64,000 bases of DNA from NCBI GenBank assembly GCA_002901265.1, contig PPHI01000043.1, positions 18,795 to 82,794 on the forward strand, read 5' to 3'. The notes beneath the pieces are model-generated. The model was given only the letters and a program-made list of their open reading frames with translations, did no database searches and was not told the origin of the DNA. The DNA is from Rhodopirellula baltica. GTDB lineage: Bacteria; Planctomycetota; Planctomycetia; Pirellulales; Pirellulaceae. Shown piece by piece: positions 32,101 to 38,073 of this stretch. The translations under genes and the position numbers were made by a program. Within the stretch, counting starts at the first letter, position 1; each line of letters opens with the position of its first letter.

Positions 32101-33379
32101 ACGGTACGTTGAAGGAATCGTTGACGGTGACATCACGCAGGATTGGCGCGCCCGCGTTGACTTTGACGCCGGTCGAAAACACATCGGTAACCGTGACATT
32201 CTCCAAGCGGTTCTGTTCGCTTGGCAGCAGACTCGTGCTGTTGATCGCAACCGCTGGCGTCGCCCCCACACCAACTCCATCGCCGTTGTAGTCACCGGCA
32301 TAACGAATTTGAACGTTCTCTAAAACGTTGTTCGTGCTATTGAGCGAGATGCTTTCCCAGAACCCTGGATACGGTGTTGTCGCGCTACCATTGGCATTCG
32401 AGTCTCCACCGACCGAATCGTCAGAATTGGCGGTGAACACAATGGGCTCAGTGACGGTACCGATCGCTGAAAGTCGTCCGGTATCCGCGATCAACTCCGC
32501 AGCGTTTGAAAATTTGACGACGGTGCCGGGTGCAATGGTCAGCGTTGCCGGGTTGGACTCGTTGTCTTGACCGATCACCATGTTGCCGGACGTCAGTTCG
32601 ATCGGCAGATCGCCATAGTCCCAAGAACGGTTTTCAGTCAGCGTTCCAGGCTGAATCAAGATTTTGTCGCCAGAGGTGTTCCCTGTCGCGGTCAAACCGC
32701 TGACTGTCGGCGCGGCATCTTTGCGAAAGTAAAACGCGCCACCTGAATCAGTGACCGCAACATCAATCAACGTCGGCTTTCCAGATGCGACGTCGATCGC
32801 CGTGCTTCGATTGTTGCTTAGCGAGACATTGCTGAGCGTCGTCTGTTGACTTGCCTCGGTACCGGTGAAATTGAGTTGCAACGCCGGCACGCTACCGGTC
32901 CCTATGCCGTCGCCGTTATTGTCGCCTGCGTAGCGGATCTCGACATTTTCGAAGCGGTTGTTCGGGCCACCGATGGCAATCGATTCCCAAGCCCCAGCGT
33001 ACGGCACCCCCTCGGTCGTCCCAGTCAGGTCTTCACCAACGCTATCGTCCAATGCAGATGTGAACACGATGGGTGAAAGCGCCGATCCGATCGCTTCGAC
33101 AGTACCATCGGAAAACAATTGCCGCGCGGGAGCGAACTTTACGACGGTGCCTGGTTCGATTTGCAGCGTCGCGCCGCTGGGTACCGAAACGTCGCCGGTC
33201 ACGTGTACCGTTCCCGACCAAACTTCATCGGCAGCAAGTGTGCCTGACACCTCCCGCGCGAGCAGTCGGCGAGCTTCCAATTGCTCGGCGCGCGACCGTC
33301 GCTTTCGGCGTTTCAGCCGCTGCTTCGGGGCGGGTGTTAATTGACGAAACGGCCACTTCCAGTCGCGTTGATTGCTCAT
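20171..33379 (-). CDS. giant RHS-locus protein, N-terminal segment (LExRRLL leader, 210-aa repeats, LamG, CARDB array)
   Basis: This is a 4402-codon ORF starting at an ATG with no obvious Shine-Dalgarno. A basic N-terminus is followed by AEQLEARRLLA (~30-41), the LEPR-XLL-type motif found at the start of many planctomycete exported proteins. Next are six repeats of 210 residues (to ~1270), each with an RYAGDNNGDG-type loop, then a LamG/concanavalin-like domain (~1410-1575). Five Ig-like segments ending in DQDxDGxxGE calcium-type loops follow (~1590-2330), with a PA14-like insert at ~1805-1895. About 13 CARDB domains (~2325-4120, each opening with motifs such as PDLVV or ADLTV) and an IPT-like C-terminal region complete it. 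These domains are adhesive or structural in known proteins. The TGA stop overlaps the TTG that begins the next ORF, and the protein sense carries across the junction. The whole locus probably encodes one surface-exposed RHS giant. Confidence 0.9.
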   Translation of the reverse strand: MSNQRDWKWPFRQLTPAPKQRLKRRKRRSRAEQLEARRLLAREVSGTLAADEVWSGTVHVTGDVSVPSGATLQIEPGTVVKFAPARQLFSDGTVEAIGSALSPIVFTSALDDSVGEDLTGTTEGVPYAGAWESIAIGGPNNRFENVEIRYAGDNNGDGIGTGSVPALQLNFTGTEASQQTTLSNVSLSNNRSTAIDVASGKPTLIDVAVTDSGGAFYFRKDAAPTVSGLTATGNTSGDKILIQPGTLTENRSWDYGDLPIELTSGNMVIGQDNESNPATLTIAPGTVVKFSNAAELIADTGRLSAIGTVTEPIVFTANSDDSVGGDSNANGSATTPYPGFWESISLNSTNNVLENVQIRYAGDYNGDGVGVGATPAVAINSTSLLPSEQNRLENVTVTDVFSTGVKVNAGAPILRDVTVNDSFNVPYHFALIADPQVLRINGSGNQAGDRIVIDGGVLKSDRNWAYGALPIDVAGDLAVGPDANEDPVDLTIAAGSVIKMRSGALITTTSGTIQAVGSESLPIVFTSLTDDAIAGDSNGDGDATAPYPGRWEGFDLKTGNNRLEHVNIRYAGDYNGDGVGVGAVPVINVNFDSRDPLLQNELRHINITRAYSNGVNVVSGAPVLDSIHVHDSYGIPFRFFANAAPQTNDLTGIGNLGGNRIQIDGGTLQEDRTWDYGVLPVFLSGDLAIESDANGIPAVLTIAPDTIVKMDYGHAIYATTGTLHAVGTPSEPIVFTAFTDDQYGGDSNGDAASSAAYPGYWEGLVLTGPNNRLVNVELHYAGDYNGDGVGVGGVPAIAVNYVGGIASEQAQLTSVKIAKSYENGIDVYAGRPTLQNLYVEDGYGVPYYFNLIADPNTSGLTAKGNLAGDRIEIQSGALETNRTWDYGSLPIHITSGDLTVTKPSGGDDVTLDIAAGTVVKLLPGYRINATDGTLVAIGTPSNPVVFTAATDDSAGGDSNGDGTDSQPYPGYWESLRLQGPGNVLENVEVRYAGDNNGDGVGTGATGSIELVHTGTEPETQTRLTNVKITNGYSRGIEVFSGAPTLQNVHAEDNYGAAYYFHLDADPNVSQLTASGNLGGDRIWIPAGVLSSDRSWDYGDLPIHIVGGDLRVGTASTDSPANLTIAAGTVVKFDNGYILDIERGTLQAIGTPQLPIVFTAAADDTVGGDATGNGNSAIYPGYWEGLVISDPGSDLSNVHVRFAGDNNGDGVGTGDSYAIRAEADLTLTDIVIDQSYGAGLGVVNGANVEMLGGRIDTATTSGNGHGGIEVVSGSLTASGIVVVGNNGVNDSGIYIANGQSASVTNSFFDGNTFAVRNAGNDPDLANFENNWWGSPLGPNDPSSADGTSNDNPDGENVSDYVNYSNFLTSPPAISVGPQVSYVVRDGVTSELPHHQYKAENTATDQWGTRNGTLAGNTSYAAGHDTGSAFAFDGDGDYVDLGAWAPASDWTLAAWVYPTIVTTDQHHNIVGGNDEGRDWSIGIEAGNYVARYKNGAMLDSGIAASTDVWTHVAATLAGTTLSIYIDGQLKNSVDVGTAYVPTSRRIRIASSNYNNGNFFTGKIDEVSVIERSVSATEILSLRDSGTLDPFVPKAKLNVVFDRPIDFSSFQPEDVSVTGPMALSVQKVDRLNDRSVVLTFSNDFLLEGSYTVSIGPNVVGTVGTAMDQDADGIAGEAQDDVFFVVLGVDKTGPRVISQTPSGTSSEVLSSIEITFDEAIDPASLTTDSIRIYPPEIVAARDAHEPSDIQPGFSVRAVKAKNSFSTLAAAVKLLDSGLLDLQTVIEQQGQLNTGTTVGNFTDNLPLLIEGSYFAVDAIATISIPTAGEWTFAIGSDDGYRLEIGDFSTEYASTRGFQTDLVTFTFPEAGDYPLRMVYFQGSGGSALELSAAPGVKAAFDADFKLIGDTVNDGLAVRSAAHLPRQAITINAVKTLDATNTRFRLDFSAQPQNGVYELEIDPKVKDVQGNLLDQDADGLSGEAVEDRYTNRISVTRDPLRVVSQTPTGTINSALTEFDITFNVAIDPDSFATSDARITGPGGEVTVTDIVRISPTVFRVIVERTTQDGVYQFAIGPDITDLAGNRMDSDGDAVEGELDDRYFGSLEIAGGGPYVTNFSPMNTVGPGLSTAQITFSEPVNLSSFTAADLRLVGPSGQIPVTNITAVGSRTYEVSFAAQSENGNYTIEVGPNIEDLGGLPMDQDRDGITGEAGQDAYSDFFAIDSVGPKLASFVPDFVNKPYDYIDYTFDEPINPATFTPQDITLVGPNGAIPISQIIMMSSTEFRVSFAKQTALGAYSFTLGPLINDVVGNLMDQDGDGIGAEPSEDQARGILRLDAPDLVITPNNIPTTAFNGELISVNYTVSNTGASDALNPWSDRLVLSTNAVYGDSDDIIIRTLNRQVDLLVDGSYDATIEFETPFIESGEYTLFVMVDRAEQVFEEDESNNLLTSPLTIEAAAPPADLIVDAISIPALAYRGATVDVTWRVRNDGSATTAVSSWVDRVYLSSDQNRGNDILLGSVTHNGALESDASYTTTRSVLIPSYVTLSDWYVLVEADSTNVVYEPTVENNNVSSSVNLLSVQEKPLPDLIIQAITLQPGVTPTSGESLLVSWEDFNQGDATASSTWIDRVYLSSDDAFSNDDQLLGEAIATADLAVDASVARQISLTLPDGISGSWNLIVVPDAANQVAEGDGEVIGTASAVIEVTGFPYADLTVTEVTAPELLIGDPVDLTVSWTVENVGAGPGRTDSWTDRVYLSTDDIFGDADDRLIGEFQHDGAVPAGQSYSRTEIIALAARTTGRFTLYVQTDATDAVYELENDASNIGTPNHPVDVATSTYSDLFVSDVTVNTQTQPTSGQPLEVNWSVGNRGIATTNRDTWTDYVYVSKKDDGTDLRLIGSSTHGGALAVGASYTRTESFELPRDLDGDYYVYVRTGGPYEFLYGGYDDQGGNQARSGQFDVTYVPPTANLIIQNNEVIIPNAPEGFFDGSQIEISWVVENDALDGNGATEGGWVDRVYLKSTDNSAISYLLGTFDFTDSLGPGNSIRRTELVTLPRATGQFKVYVETDYRNQVIEAVETDNTGVSDALLLNYRPRPDLQVTVDSQYGGMVTAGTSIDVQFTVRNAGTADTPSGGSRWTDRVWLSSSSSSTSGAILLGEFQNGSALAFAGSPNGGATEYTTTGSFLIPRAISGNWFVLVETDAKGNVDEFPNDGNNRDSSAVAIDANPVPPPDLVADFVSGPADTFDNSSFTVRYKVTNRGTGVTDPGSWTDQIWLTLGTDGPKPGRGDRQIGTFRHTGVLDVGESYEATTNVSVPKGLTGQYFLTVYADGYRSVYEVAFAENTNPDAPNDLEGNNYTSTPINVLLTPPSDLRVRTVDVLSTDPLVGGQPVSLSWTVDNIGPTATDRENWADAVYVSDDPVFDSGDQLVFALPHSGRLQTGEEYSQEAEFTLPPSAKGQYLLVRTNVDPRVALTEEEKFLQEVAAVLKRVEAATGKPIGETQIGDIKKFSRSELVAILAGPSNTLVQVYEGPFTDNNVGSAAAAITDGIADLTVQSVSASPTSFSGEPIQVNWTVRNTGNLATYAETRSLTQFVFLSQDPVFDHTRASLVATKTKVLDGPLDVGSTYNDNVTVLSPPGSSGKWYAHVFVNISVRRGVPNLSAFGKDSFPSWPTYFESRVWEGGQKQNNFGTSNEIAVQYAEPNLTISNLSAVPTDPNSGSLMDVSFTVTNNGTRQTRQSKWPDRVYLSTDTSSDAYDIWLGEAFREGALAIGESYDVQLQVRLPYNIGGQFYVIAETDAIFRNQTYFRPLPYPIAEGNIRLQGITDVVEEFNDEGDNQAITPLDIQYVEAPDLVVDTVDFVSQSSPPVNVIGVGNDIHFSYSISNDGGAVPDSQTPFFDRVYLSRDRFLDPSSDHYIAQIRRDSPLSAGETVTVSTSARMPRGITGDYFIIVQTDIPQSARPDGEVIESDETNNITVSNSAILIVEPPPSDLQVISIIAPTSANVGDVASVSWTVENRGNAKTQARVADAAYLSADNVWDIGDQLLGRVESPGVRTLQPGEQYTSTLDFEVPAVLPDGYRIIVRTDIFDDVVEGENNRNNNLTSADVVDVTIPVLRLDVPLGDKLAQGVSRLFQFDASPGQTIEISLDSLDDVGSHELYVAYERLPSPFDYDAAYEGYLNADQTLVIPETLGGRYFLLAQAGVRIDTEDGDYDPRLRSEYDVDLTATRLPFGITGVSPDSGGDDRYVTITVDGAEFPEQAAIRLVRPSLAEFAPVSVNRVDATKMIAVFDLRGAPQGLYDVEVLHPDGRVAIDPYRFQVESADVLASNVGVGGPSQIDLGATGAYGFAIENLANVDTPYTVFEFAFPNIENKVPDLVPGPAIAVQTGLRGDATTIAPLFDSISTFDSSAIAPD
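29450..33220 (-). repeat. six tandem 210-residue (630-bp) repeats within the giant gene
   Basis: The codons for the NGDG loop recur at about 32911, 32281, 31651, 31021, 30388 and 29758. The spacings are 630, 630, 630, 633 and 630 bp. Each unit contains a PGTVVKF-like strand, an IVFTAxTDD segment, a GYWExL segment, the RYAGDxNGDG loop and a WDYGxLPI segment, which suggests stacked beta-helix coils with a Ca-binding-like loop. Units have diverged at third positions but keep their length almost exactly. Confidence 0.85.
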
Positions 33380-33855
33380 CGATGCAGCAATTAATAGAGG
33401 AAATCATTTCACAGCGAGCCAGACATCCTCTCCAACACAGCCCCAGCGCCAGAGAGGGAACTAGCGATCACCTAAGGTTACCTAGAATGCCCCTTTCGCG
33501 AGTGTCCAATTCACCTGCCTGTACAGATTTTCGCAGGTCATTTGCGGGATTCCGCAATCACTCCAGCTTCCGATTGGTTGATTATCGACCAACCTACACC
33601 GCAACACTGATGACTGGCCTTCTCGCTACAACCGCGTACGAGGCTGCGACAGGTGCCTTCAACGACATTAGACGCGGCGTTCGTCAAAGAAAACGCCTTT
33701 CGCGAAGGCCTATTTAGGGGCGTATTGGCATGCTGCGGCAAAAGACCAATATCACAATCACGTCTGCACACCACTGGACGCAGCGGGCGCTGACCTTTGG
33801 TTTGCTCCGTCAGTCCGCTGCAGCAAAGTACTCACCGCCAAATGGCAGTTGTCAT
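33380..33855. other. intergenic region upstream of the giant RHS gene
   Basis: This 476-base stretch lies between the sigma-factor gene and the giant gene, both on the minus strand. The short ORFs in it have no recognisable content. I see no convincing terminator, riboswitch or RNA gene. It must contain the promoter of the giant gene unless that gene is read through from the sigma-factor gene. Confidence 0.5.
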
Positions 33856-34437
33856 CTATTGATCGAGCTGCTTGCGGAGTGCTTTCATGCCTCGATGGAG
33901 CAGTCCGGCGATCGCTCCAGTTGACTTGCCGAGTTCGTCTGCGACTTCGCTCAACTTCATGCCTTCTAAGTAGTGCAGGCGTACAGCGTCAGCCTGGGCC
34001 TCGGGCAACTTGTCGAGCGCCTCGCTGATCTGGATCACGCTCTCGCCCAAAGCAACATTTTGGCTCGGAGAACGATCCGATCCGGCGAGCAGCCCTTCCA
34101 AACGCATCGACGAAGCGGCCAGCTTCTGTTCCATCGACTGCTCACGACGGATGTCGCGTTTGTCGCGGTGCAAATCACGGTCGAGGTGGCAGAGGTGGTG
34201 AGCCAAAATCTGCCGTAACCAAGCCATCAACTCGGCTTCGGTGCCGCCGCGGAATCCGTCGAAACCCGCGACCGCCTGCATCATCGCTTGCTGGACCATG
34301 TCCGAGGCTCCGATCTTGGCCTGGTACGCCTGCCGCATTCGGGTCCTCGCCAACATCCGTAGGTAGGGTTCGAATTTGGCGATCACGGAAGGATCCGAAG
34401 CGTCGATCGGGGCCGAATGGGGAGAAGTTTCGCTCAT
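33856..34437 (-). CDS. planctomycete-type ECF RNA polymerase sigma factor
   Basis: The gene encodes a 193-residue sigma-70 family protein. Region 2 is visible as AYQAKIGASDMVQQAM (about residues 38-53) followed by an AWLRQILAHHL segment. Region 4 shows LDKLPEAQADAVRLHYLEG and an HTH with LSEVADELGKSTGAIAGLLHRG near the C-terminus. Size and the SDMVQQ-type motif fit the planctomycete-specific ECF group, which often lacks a cognate anti-sigma gene; none is adjacent here. It redirects RNA polymerase to particular promoters, which cannot be named from sequence. It is divergent from ruvB and lies 476 bases upstream of the giant RHS gene on the same strand, so a regulatory link to that gene is possible but unproven. 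Confidence 0.92.
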   Translation of the reverse strand: MSETSPHSAPIDASDPSVIAKFEPYLRMLARTRMRQAYQAKIGASDMVQQAMMQAVAGFDGFRGGTEAELMAWLRQILAHHLCHLDRDLHRDKRDIRREQSMEQKLAASSMRLEGLLAGSDRSPSQNVALGESVIQISEALDKLPEAQADAVRLHYLEGMKLSEVADELGKSTGAIAGLLHRGMKALRKQLDQ

Positions 34438-34540
34438 GAGCAGAGTTTGAACGCCGAATACGCGCCGACGAGAAATCTTGTTTCGGTTAAAACTAGGCGA
34501 ACAGATTAAACCACGTGGATTTGCACGGACGGAAAACCAA

Positions 34541-35626
34541 ATGGCACGAGAGGCAGTGTATCAACAATCGGACCCCCGCGACCCTGGTGATGATGATGCC
34601 CAGCCGCAAAATTCGGGGCCGGTTTCCGATCCATCCTCGCCAAAACCTAGCTCAAAGCCCTTGTCCGAAGAAAACGACGGTAAATTGCGGCCGACTCGTC
34701 TGGACGAGATGGTCGGCCAACAAGACGTCATCGAACGATTGAAGATCGCGATCGGCGCCGCCCTACGCCGCGGCGAACCGCTCGGACACATCCTGTTCGA
34801 TGGCCCCCCGGGTCTTGGCAAAACAACTTTCGCGACCGTCATTCCTGCAGAAATGGGGACGACGCTGCAAATGGCAAACGGTGCGGGACTGAGCGCCCCC
34901 AAAGACCTACTGCCTTACCTGACGAACGTCTCTGCCCACAGCGTTTTGTTCATTGACGAAATTCACCGTGTGCCCAAAGCGGTCGAGGAATACCTCTACA
35001 CCGCAATGGAGGACTTTCGGATCGACATCGTGCTTGGCGAAGGCGTCAACGCGCGGACGTTGAATTTCGAACTCCAGCCCTTCACGCTGATCGGGGCGAC
35101 AACACGGGCCGGGATGCTGAGCGCGCCGTTGCGAGACCGTTTCCAAATCCGCGAACACCTCGGCTGGTACACCCAAGCTCAACTGACCGACCTGATTCTG
35201 CGGAATGCAAAAAAGCTGTCGATCGAAGTCGAAGAAGCCGCCGCAACTGAAATTGCCCGCCGCTCCAGAAGCACACCGCGCCTGGCAAACAATCGCCTTC
35301 ATTGGGTCCGCGATTACGCACAAGTCCGCGCCAAAGGCGTCGTCACTCTTGGCGTCGCCCGCGACGCGCTCGACATGATCGGAATCGATCGGTTGGGCTT
35401 GGACAAACAAGATCGCAATTACCTCGAAACCTTGATCCGAGTCTTTGCCGGCGGTCCAAGCGGTTTGGAAGCGATCGCGCATACGATGAACGTCAGCAGC
35501 GACACGCTCGAAGACGAAGTCGAACCGTTCTTGCTCCGCAGCGAATTGATCGTTCGGACCCGACGCGGACGGATCGCGACGCCCAAGGCATTCGAACACC
35601 TCAAGATGCAGCCGCCTTCCGTCTAG
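34541..35626 (+). CDS. ruvB: Holliday junction branch-migration ATPase RuvB
   Basis: The gene encodes a 361-residue AAA+ ATPase that drives branch migration of Holliday junctions together with RuvA. Visible features are Walker A GPPGLGKTT (residues 88-96), Walker B DEIH (139-142), sensor-1 GATTRAGML, an RDRF arginine finger, and a sensor-2 region reading RSRSTPRLANNRLHWVRDYA. The last differs from the usual [20 protein letters not shown] at a few positions. A C-terminal winged helix follows. An upstream in-frame TTG at 34478 exists, but the ATG at 34541 is preferred. The first ~60 residues are a low-complexity Asp/Pro/Ser-rich extension not typical of short RuvB proteins. ruvA and ruvC are not adjacent. 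It lies 51 bases upstream of nth, so a small DNA-repair operon is likely. Confidence 0.95.
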   Translation: MAREAVYQQSDPRDPGDDDAQPQNSGPVSDPSSPKPSSKPLSEENDGKLRPTRLDEMVGQQDVIERLKIAIGAALRRGEPLGHILFDGPPGLGKTTFATVIPAEMGTTLQMANGAGLSAPKDLLPYLTNVSAHSVLFIDEIHRVPKAVEEYLYTAMEDFRIDIVLGEGVNARTLNFELQPFTLIGATTRAGMLSAPLRDRFQIREHLGWYTQAQLTDLILRNAKKLSIEVEEAAATEIARRSRSTPRLANNRLHWVRDYAQVRAKGVVTLGVARDALDMIGIDRLGLDKQDRNYLETLIRVFAGGPSGLEAIAHTMNVSSDTLEDEVEPFLLRSELIVRTRRGRIATPKAFEHLKMQPPSV

Positions 35627-35677
35627 GCACTTCCAAAGACATCCGCGTAGCCGCTTGCAACGTTAGTTAACGCATCC

Positions 35678-36331
35678 ATGCTGAAAAAAGAACGCGCGGA
35701 GCGAGTGCTCCAGCGACTCGAAGAACTTTATCCGGAAACGCCAATTCCGCTGGACCATTCGGATCCATTCACGCTTTTGGTCGCCGTCGTCTTAAGTGCC
35801 CAGTGCACCGACAAGAAAGTTAACGAGATCACCCCGGAGCTGTTCCGCCAAGCTCCCACCGCAAAAGCGATGTGGGATCTGGGCGAAGCGAACGTCTTGG
35901 AAATCATCCGCCCACTCGGATTGTCCAAACAGAAAGCGAAGGCTCTGGTCAAGCTCTCTGAAATCATCGAGACCGAACATGGCGGTGCCGTCCCCGAATC
36001 GTTCGACAAGCTCGAATTACTACCAGGTGTTGGGCATAAAACGGCCAGCGTCGTGATGAGCCAAGCGTTCGGCCATCCTGCCTTCCCGGTCGACACACAC
36101 ATCCACCGTTTGGCTCAACGTTGGGGCCTCACTAACGGCAAGGATGTCGCCCAAACCGAAGCCGACTTAAAGAAGCTGTTCCCGAAAACGTCTTGGAACA
36201 AGCTGCATTTGCAGATCATTTTCTACGGCCGCGAACACTGTTCCGCACGAGGCTGCGATGGCACGCGATGTGCGATCTGCCAGGAACTCTATCCCAATCG
36301 CAAACGCCCCTTCGTAGCGAAGAAACCTTAG
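35678..36331 (+). CDS. nth: endonuclease III (DNA glycosylase/AP lyase)
   Basis: The gene encodes a 217-residue base-excision-repair enzyme that removes oxidised pyrimidines and cleaves the abasic site. The helix-hairpin-helix LPGVGHKTA carries the catalytic lysine K121, and VDTH carries the aspartate D139, equivalent to K120 and D138 of the E. coli enzyme. The C-terminal iron-sulfur loop is unusual. Cysteines are at 188, 193, 198 and 201 (C-x4-C-x4-C-x2-C), whereas the classical pattern is C-x6-C-x2-C-x5-C. The position of the classical fourth cysteine is an asparagine. Four cysteines remain, so a [4Fe-4S] cluster with altered ligation is possible. It starts at an ATG 51 bases after ruvB. 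Confidence 0.95.
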   Translation: MLKKERAERVLQRLEELYPETPIPLDHSDPFTLLVAVVLSAQCTDKKVNEITPELFRQAPTAKAMWDLGEANVLEIIRPLGLSKQKAKALVKLSEIIETEHGGAVPESFDKLELLPGVGHKTASVVMSQAFGHPAFPVDTHIHRLAQRWGLTNGKDVAQTEADLKKLFPKTSWNKLHLQIIFYGREHCSARGCDGTRCAICQELYPNRKRPFVAKKP

Positions 36332-36504
36332 GGTCGGCTCCTCCGTTCTTAATCGCCTATTTGTGTTAATCATTGGACTTAACACGCTGATTTGCGACAG
36401 ACGGATTTGGCCCCCACCCTCGAACGATTAAAGTTGTCGTTACAGCGAATCGGGCTTGTGATTCGATTCAATTTTGCATCCGCCCCAATAAACCCCAAGA
36501 ACCG

Positions 36505-37872
36505 ATGCCAGCCAACTGGGACGCCGTCGCCGAAAAACTTGCGCAAGCCGACACACCCGAGATCGTTGTTCGATTGTTCCGCCAGCACTACGAAAACCTT
36601 TGCAGCGGAAAAGAAGCCACCATTCGTGAAGCCGAAATCACCCCCGTCGACTCGGTCGTTGACGCAGATCACTTGGACGAGGCACTGGAAGCGGTCGGGC
36701 GAGAAAACTTGGCCGCGACAGCTGTTTTGAAACTCAACGGCGGCTTAGGAACATCAATGGGGCTCGACGGCCCAAAATCGCTGCTGCCCGTTCGCGGAAA
36801 ACAAACGTTCCTCGAGCTGATCCTCCGTCAGAACGAAACGCTGGGCGTCCCACTCGTCTTGATGAACAGTTTTTCGACCGAAGAACAAACCGCGGCCGCT
36901 GTCGCCGACTTTGATGGCGAAGTGGACGTCATCTCATTTCTGCAGCACCAAGTTCCCAAGATCGACGCCGAAACGATGGCTCCGGCTGAATGGCCGGACG
37001 ATCCTTCGATGCAATGGTGCCCGCCTGGTCACGGCGATATCTACGCCGCGCTGGTAACCAGTGGAACTCTTGAAAAACTGCTGCAACAAGGTCGACGATA
37101 CCTGTTCGTTTCCAACGCTGACAATCTCGGCGCGACGCTGGACCTCAGCATCCTAGGTCACTTCGTCAGCAGCAACGCGTCCTTCATGATGGAAGTCGCC
37201 GACCGAACGGCAGCCGACCGCAAGGGGGGGCACTTGGCACGCGACAAAGAAGGCGGACTATTGCTCCGCGAAAAAGCCCAGTGCCATCCCGATGAAGAAA
37301 CACAATTCCAAGACATCACCCGTCACCGATTCTTCAACACCAATAACCTGTGGATCGATCTGCAGCAGCTCGACGCATTCCTGAAAGCAGGTGACGGGAC
37401 GGTCGCGCTGCCAACGATCACGAATCGCAAGACCGTCGACCCAAAGGACTCCAGCTCGACTCCGGTCTTCCAACTTGAAACCGCCATGGGCGCCGCGATC
37501 GAAGTGCTCCCCAACACCGATGCGATCCGCGTCCCACGTTCTCGGTTTGCACCGGTCAAAACCACCGGCGACTTGTTGGCCGTTCGCAGCGACGCTTATG
37601 AAGTCCGCGATGACCACTCGGTGGCTTTGATCGAATCACGCGGTGGCGTGCCACCGTCGATCAGCCTGGACGACAACTATTTCAAAAAGATTGCCGACCT
37701 GAGTGAACGCCTGCCCGTTGCACCTTCGCTGTGCAAGTGCGACACACTTACTGTAGAAGGCAACTTGTCGTTTGCAGCTGGCGTCGTGGTCGACGGTGAT
37801 GCTGTTTTGAAAACAAGCTCGGACGCGGCAACGGTTCCCGCCGGCACTTACCAAGGCGAGCACCTGTTCTAG
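36505..37872 (+). CDS. UTP--glucose-1-phosphate uridylyltransferase, eukaryotic-type (UDPGP family)
   Basis: The gene encodes a 455-residue cytoplasmic enzyme of the UDPGP family, making UDP-glucose (or possibly UDP-N-acetylhexosamine) from UTP and the sugar 1-phosphate. The signature LNGGLGTSMGLDGPKSL is at residues ~77-93, followed by VLMNSFSTEEQT, PPGHGDIYAAL (uridine-binding region), and SNADNLGATLD. A beta-helix-like C-terminus ends the protein. This is the family best known from eukaryotes rather than the bacterial GalU type, and the strong GGLGTSMG motif makes the assignment secure at family level. It stands alone, with 173 bases before it and a hairpin after it. UDP-glucose would feed glycogen-like or envelope polysaccharide synthesis; a GH13 branching-enzyme-like gene lies 4 kb downstream. 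Confidence 0.9.
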   Translation: MPANWDAVAEKLAQADTPEIVVRLFRQHYENLCSGKEATIREAEITPVDSVVDADHLDEALEAVGRENLAATAVLKLNGGLGTSMGLDGPKSLLPVRGKQTFLELILRQNETLGVPLVLMNSFSTEEQTAAAVADFDGEVDVISFLQHQVPKIDAETMAPAEWPDDPSMQWCPPGHGDIYAALVTSGTLEKLLQQGRRYLFVSNADNLGATLDLSILGHFVSSNASFMMEVADRTAADRKGGHLARDKEGGLLLREKAQCHPDEETQFQDITRHRFFNTNNLWIDLQQLDAFLKAGDGTVALPTITNRKTVDPKDSSSTPVFQLETAMGAAIEVLPNTDAIRVPRSRFAPVKTTGDLLAVRSDAYEVRDDHSVALIESRGGVPPSISLDDNYFKKIADLSERLPVAPSLCKCDTLTVEGNLSFAAGVVVDGDAVLKTSSDAATVPAGTYQGEHLF

Positions 37873-37931
37873 GCGTTCGATTCCGCAGCGTTCGTCTCAG
37901 AACGCTTGTACCGATCAAAACGATTCTCCCC

Positions 37932-37959
37932 GGGCGAGCGCCCTGTTGCTCGCCCATTT
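37932..37959 (+). terminator. possible hairpin terminator after the UDPGP gene
   Basis: An 8-bp perfect stem, GGGCGAGC (37932-37939) with GCTCGCCC (37948-37955), closes an 8-base loop and is followed by ATTTC. The T tail is short, so termination is plausible but not strong. Confidence 0.5.
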
Positions 37960-38073
37960 CGAGCCTTGCTGTGGTGGCATTCGGATGGCTAGCGTCCGAT
38001 TGCCCCGCCCTGTCGGTTGCTGCGTGCTACGTTTGCCGACTAGCTTCACACTTTGTGCTCACCGAGAATCGTC

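Noticed and set aside
34907..35599. Minus-strand 230-codon ORF opposite ruvB
   Set aside because: It is the complement of a clearly conserved RuvB coding region and shows no domain of its own.
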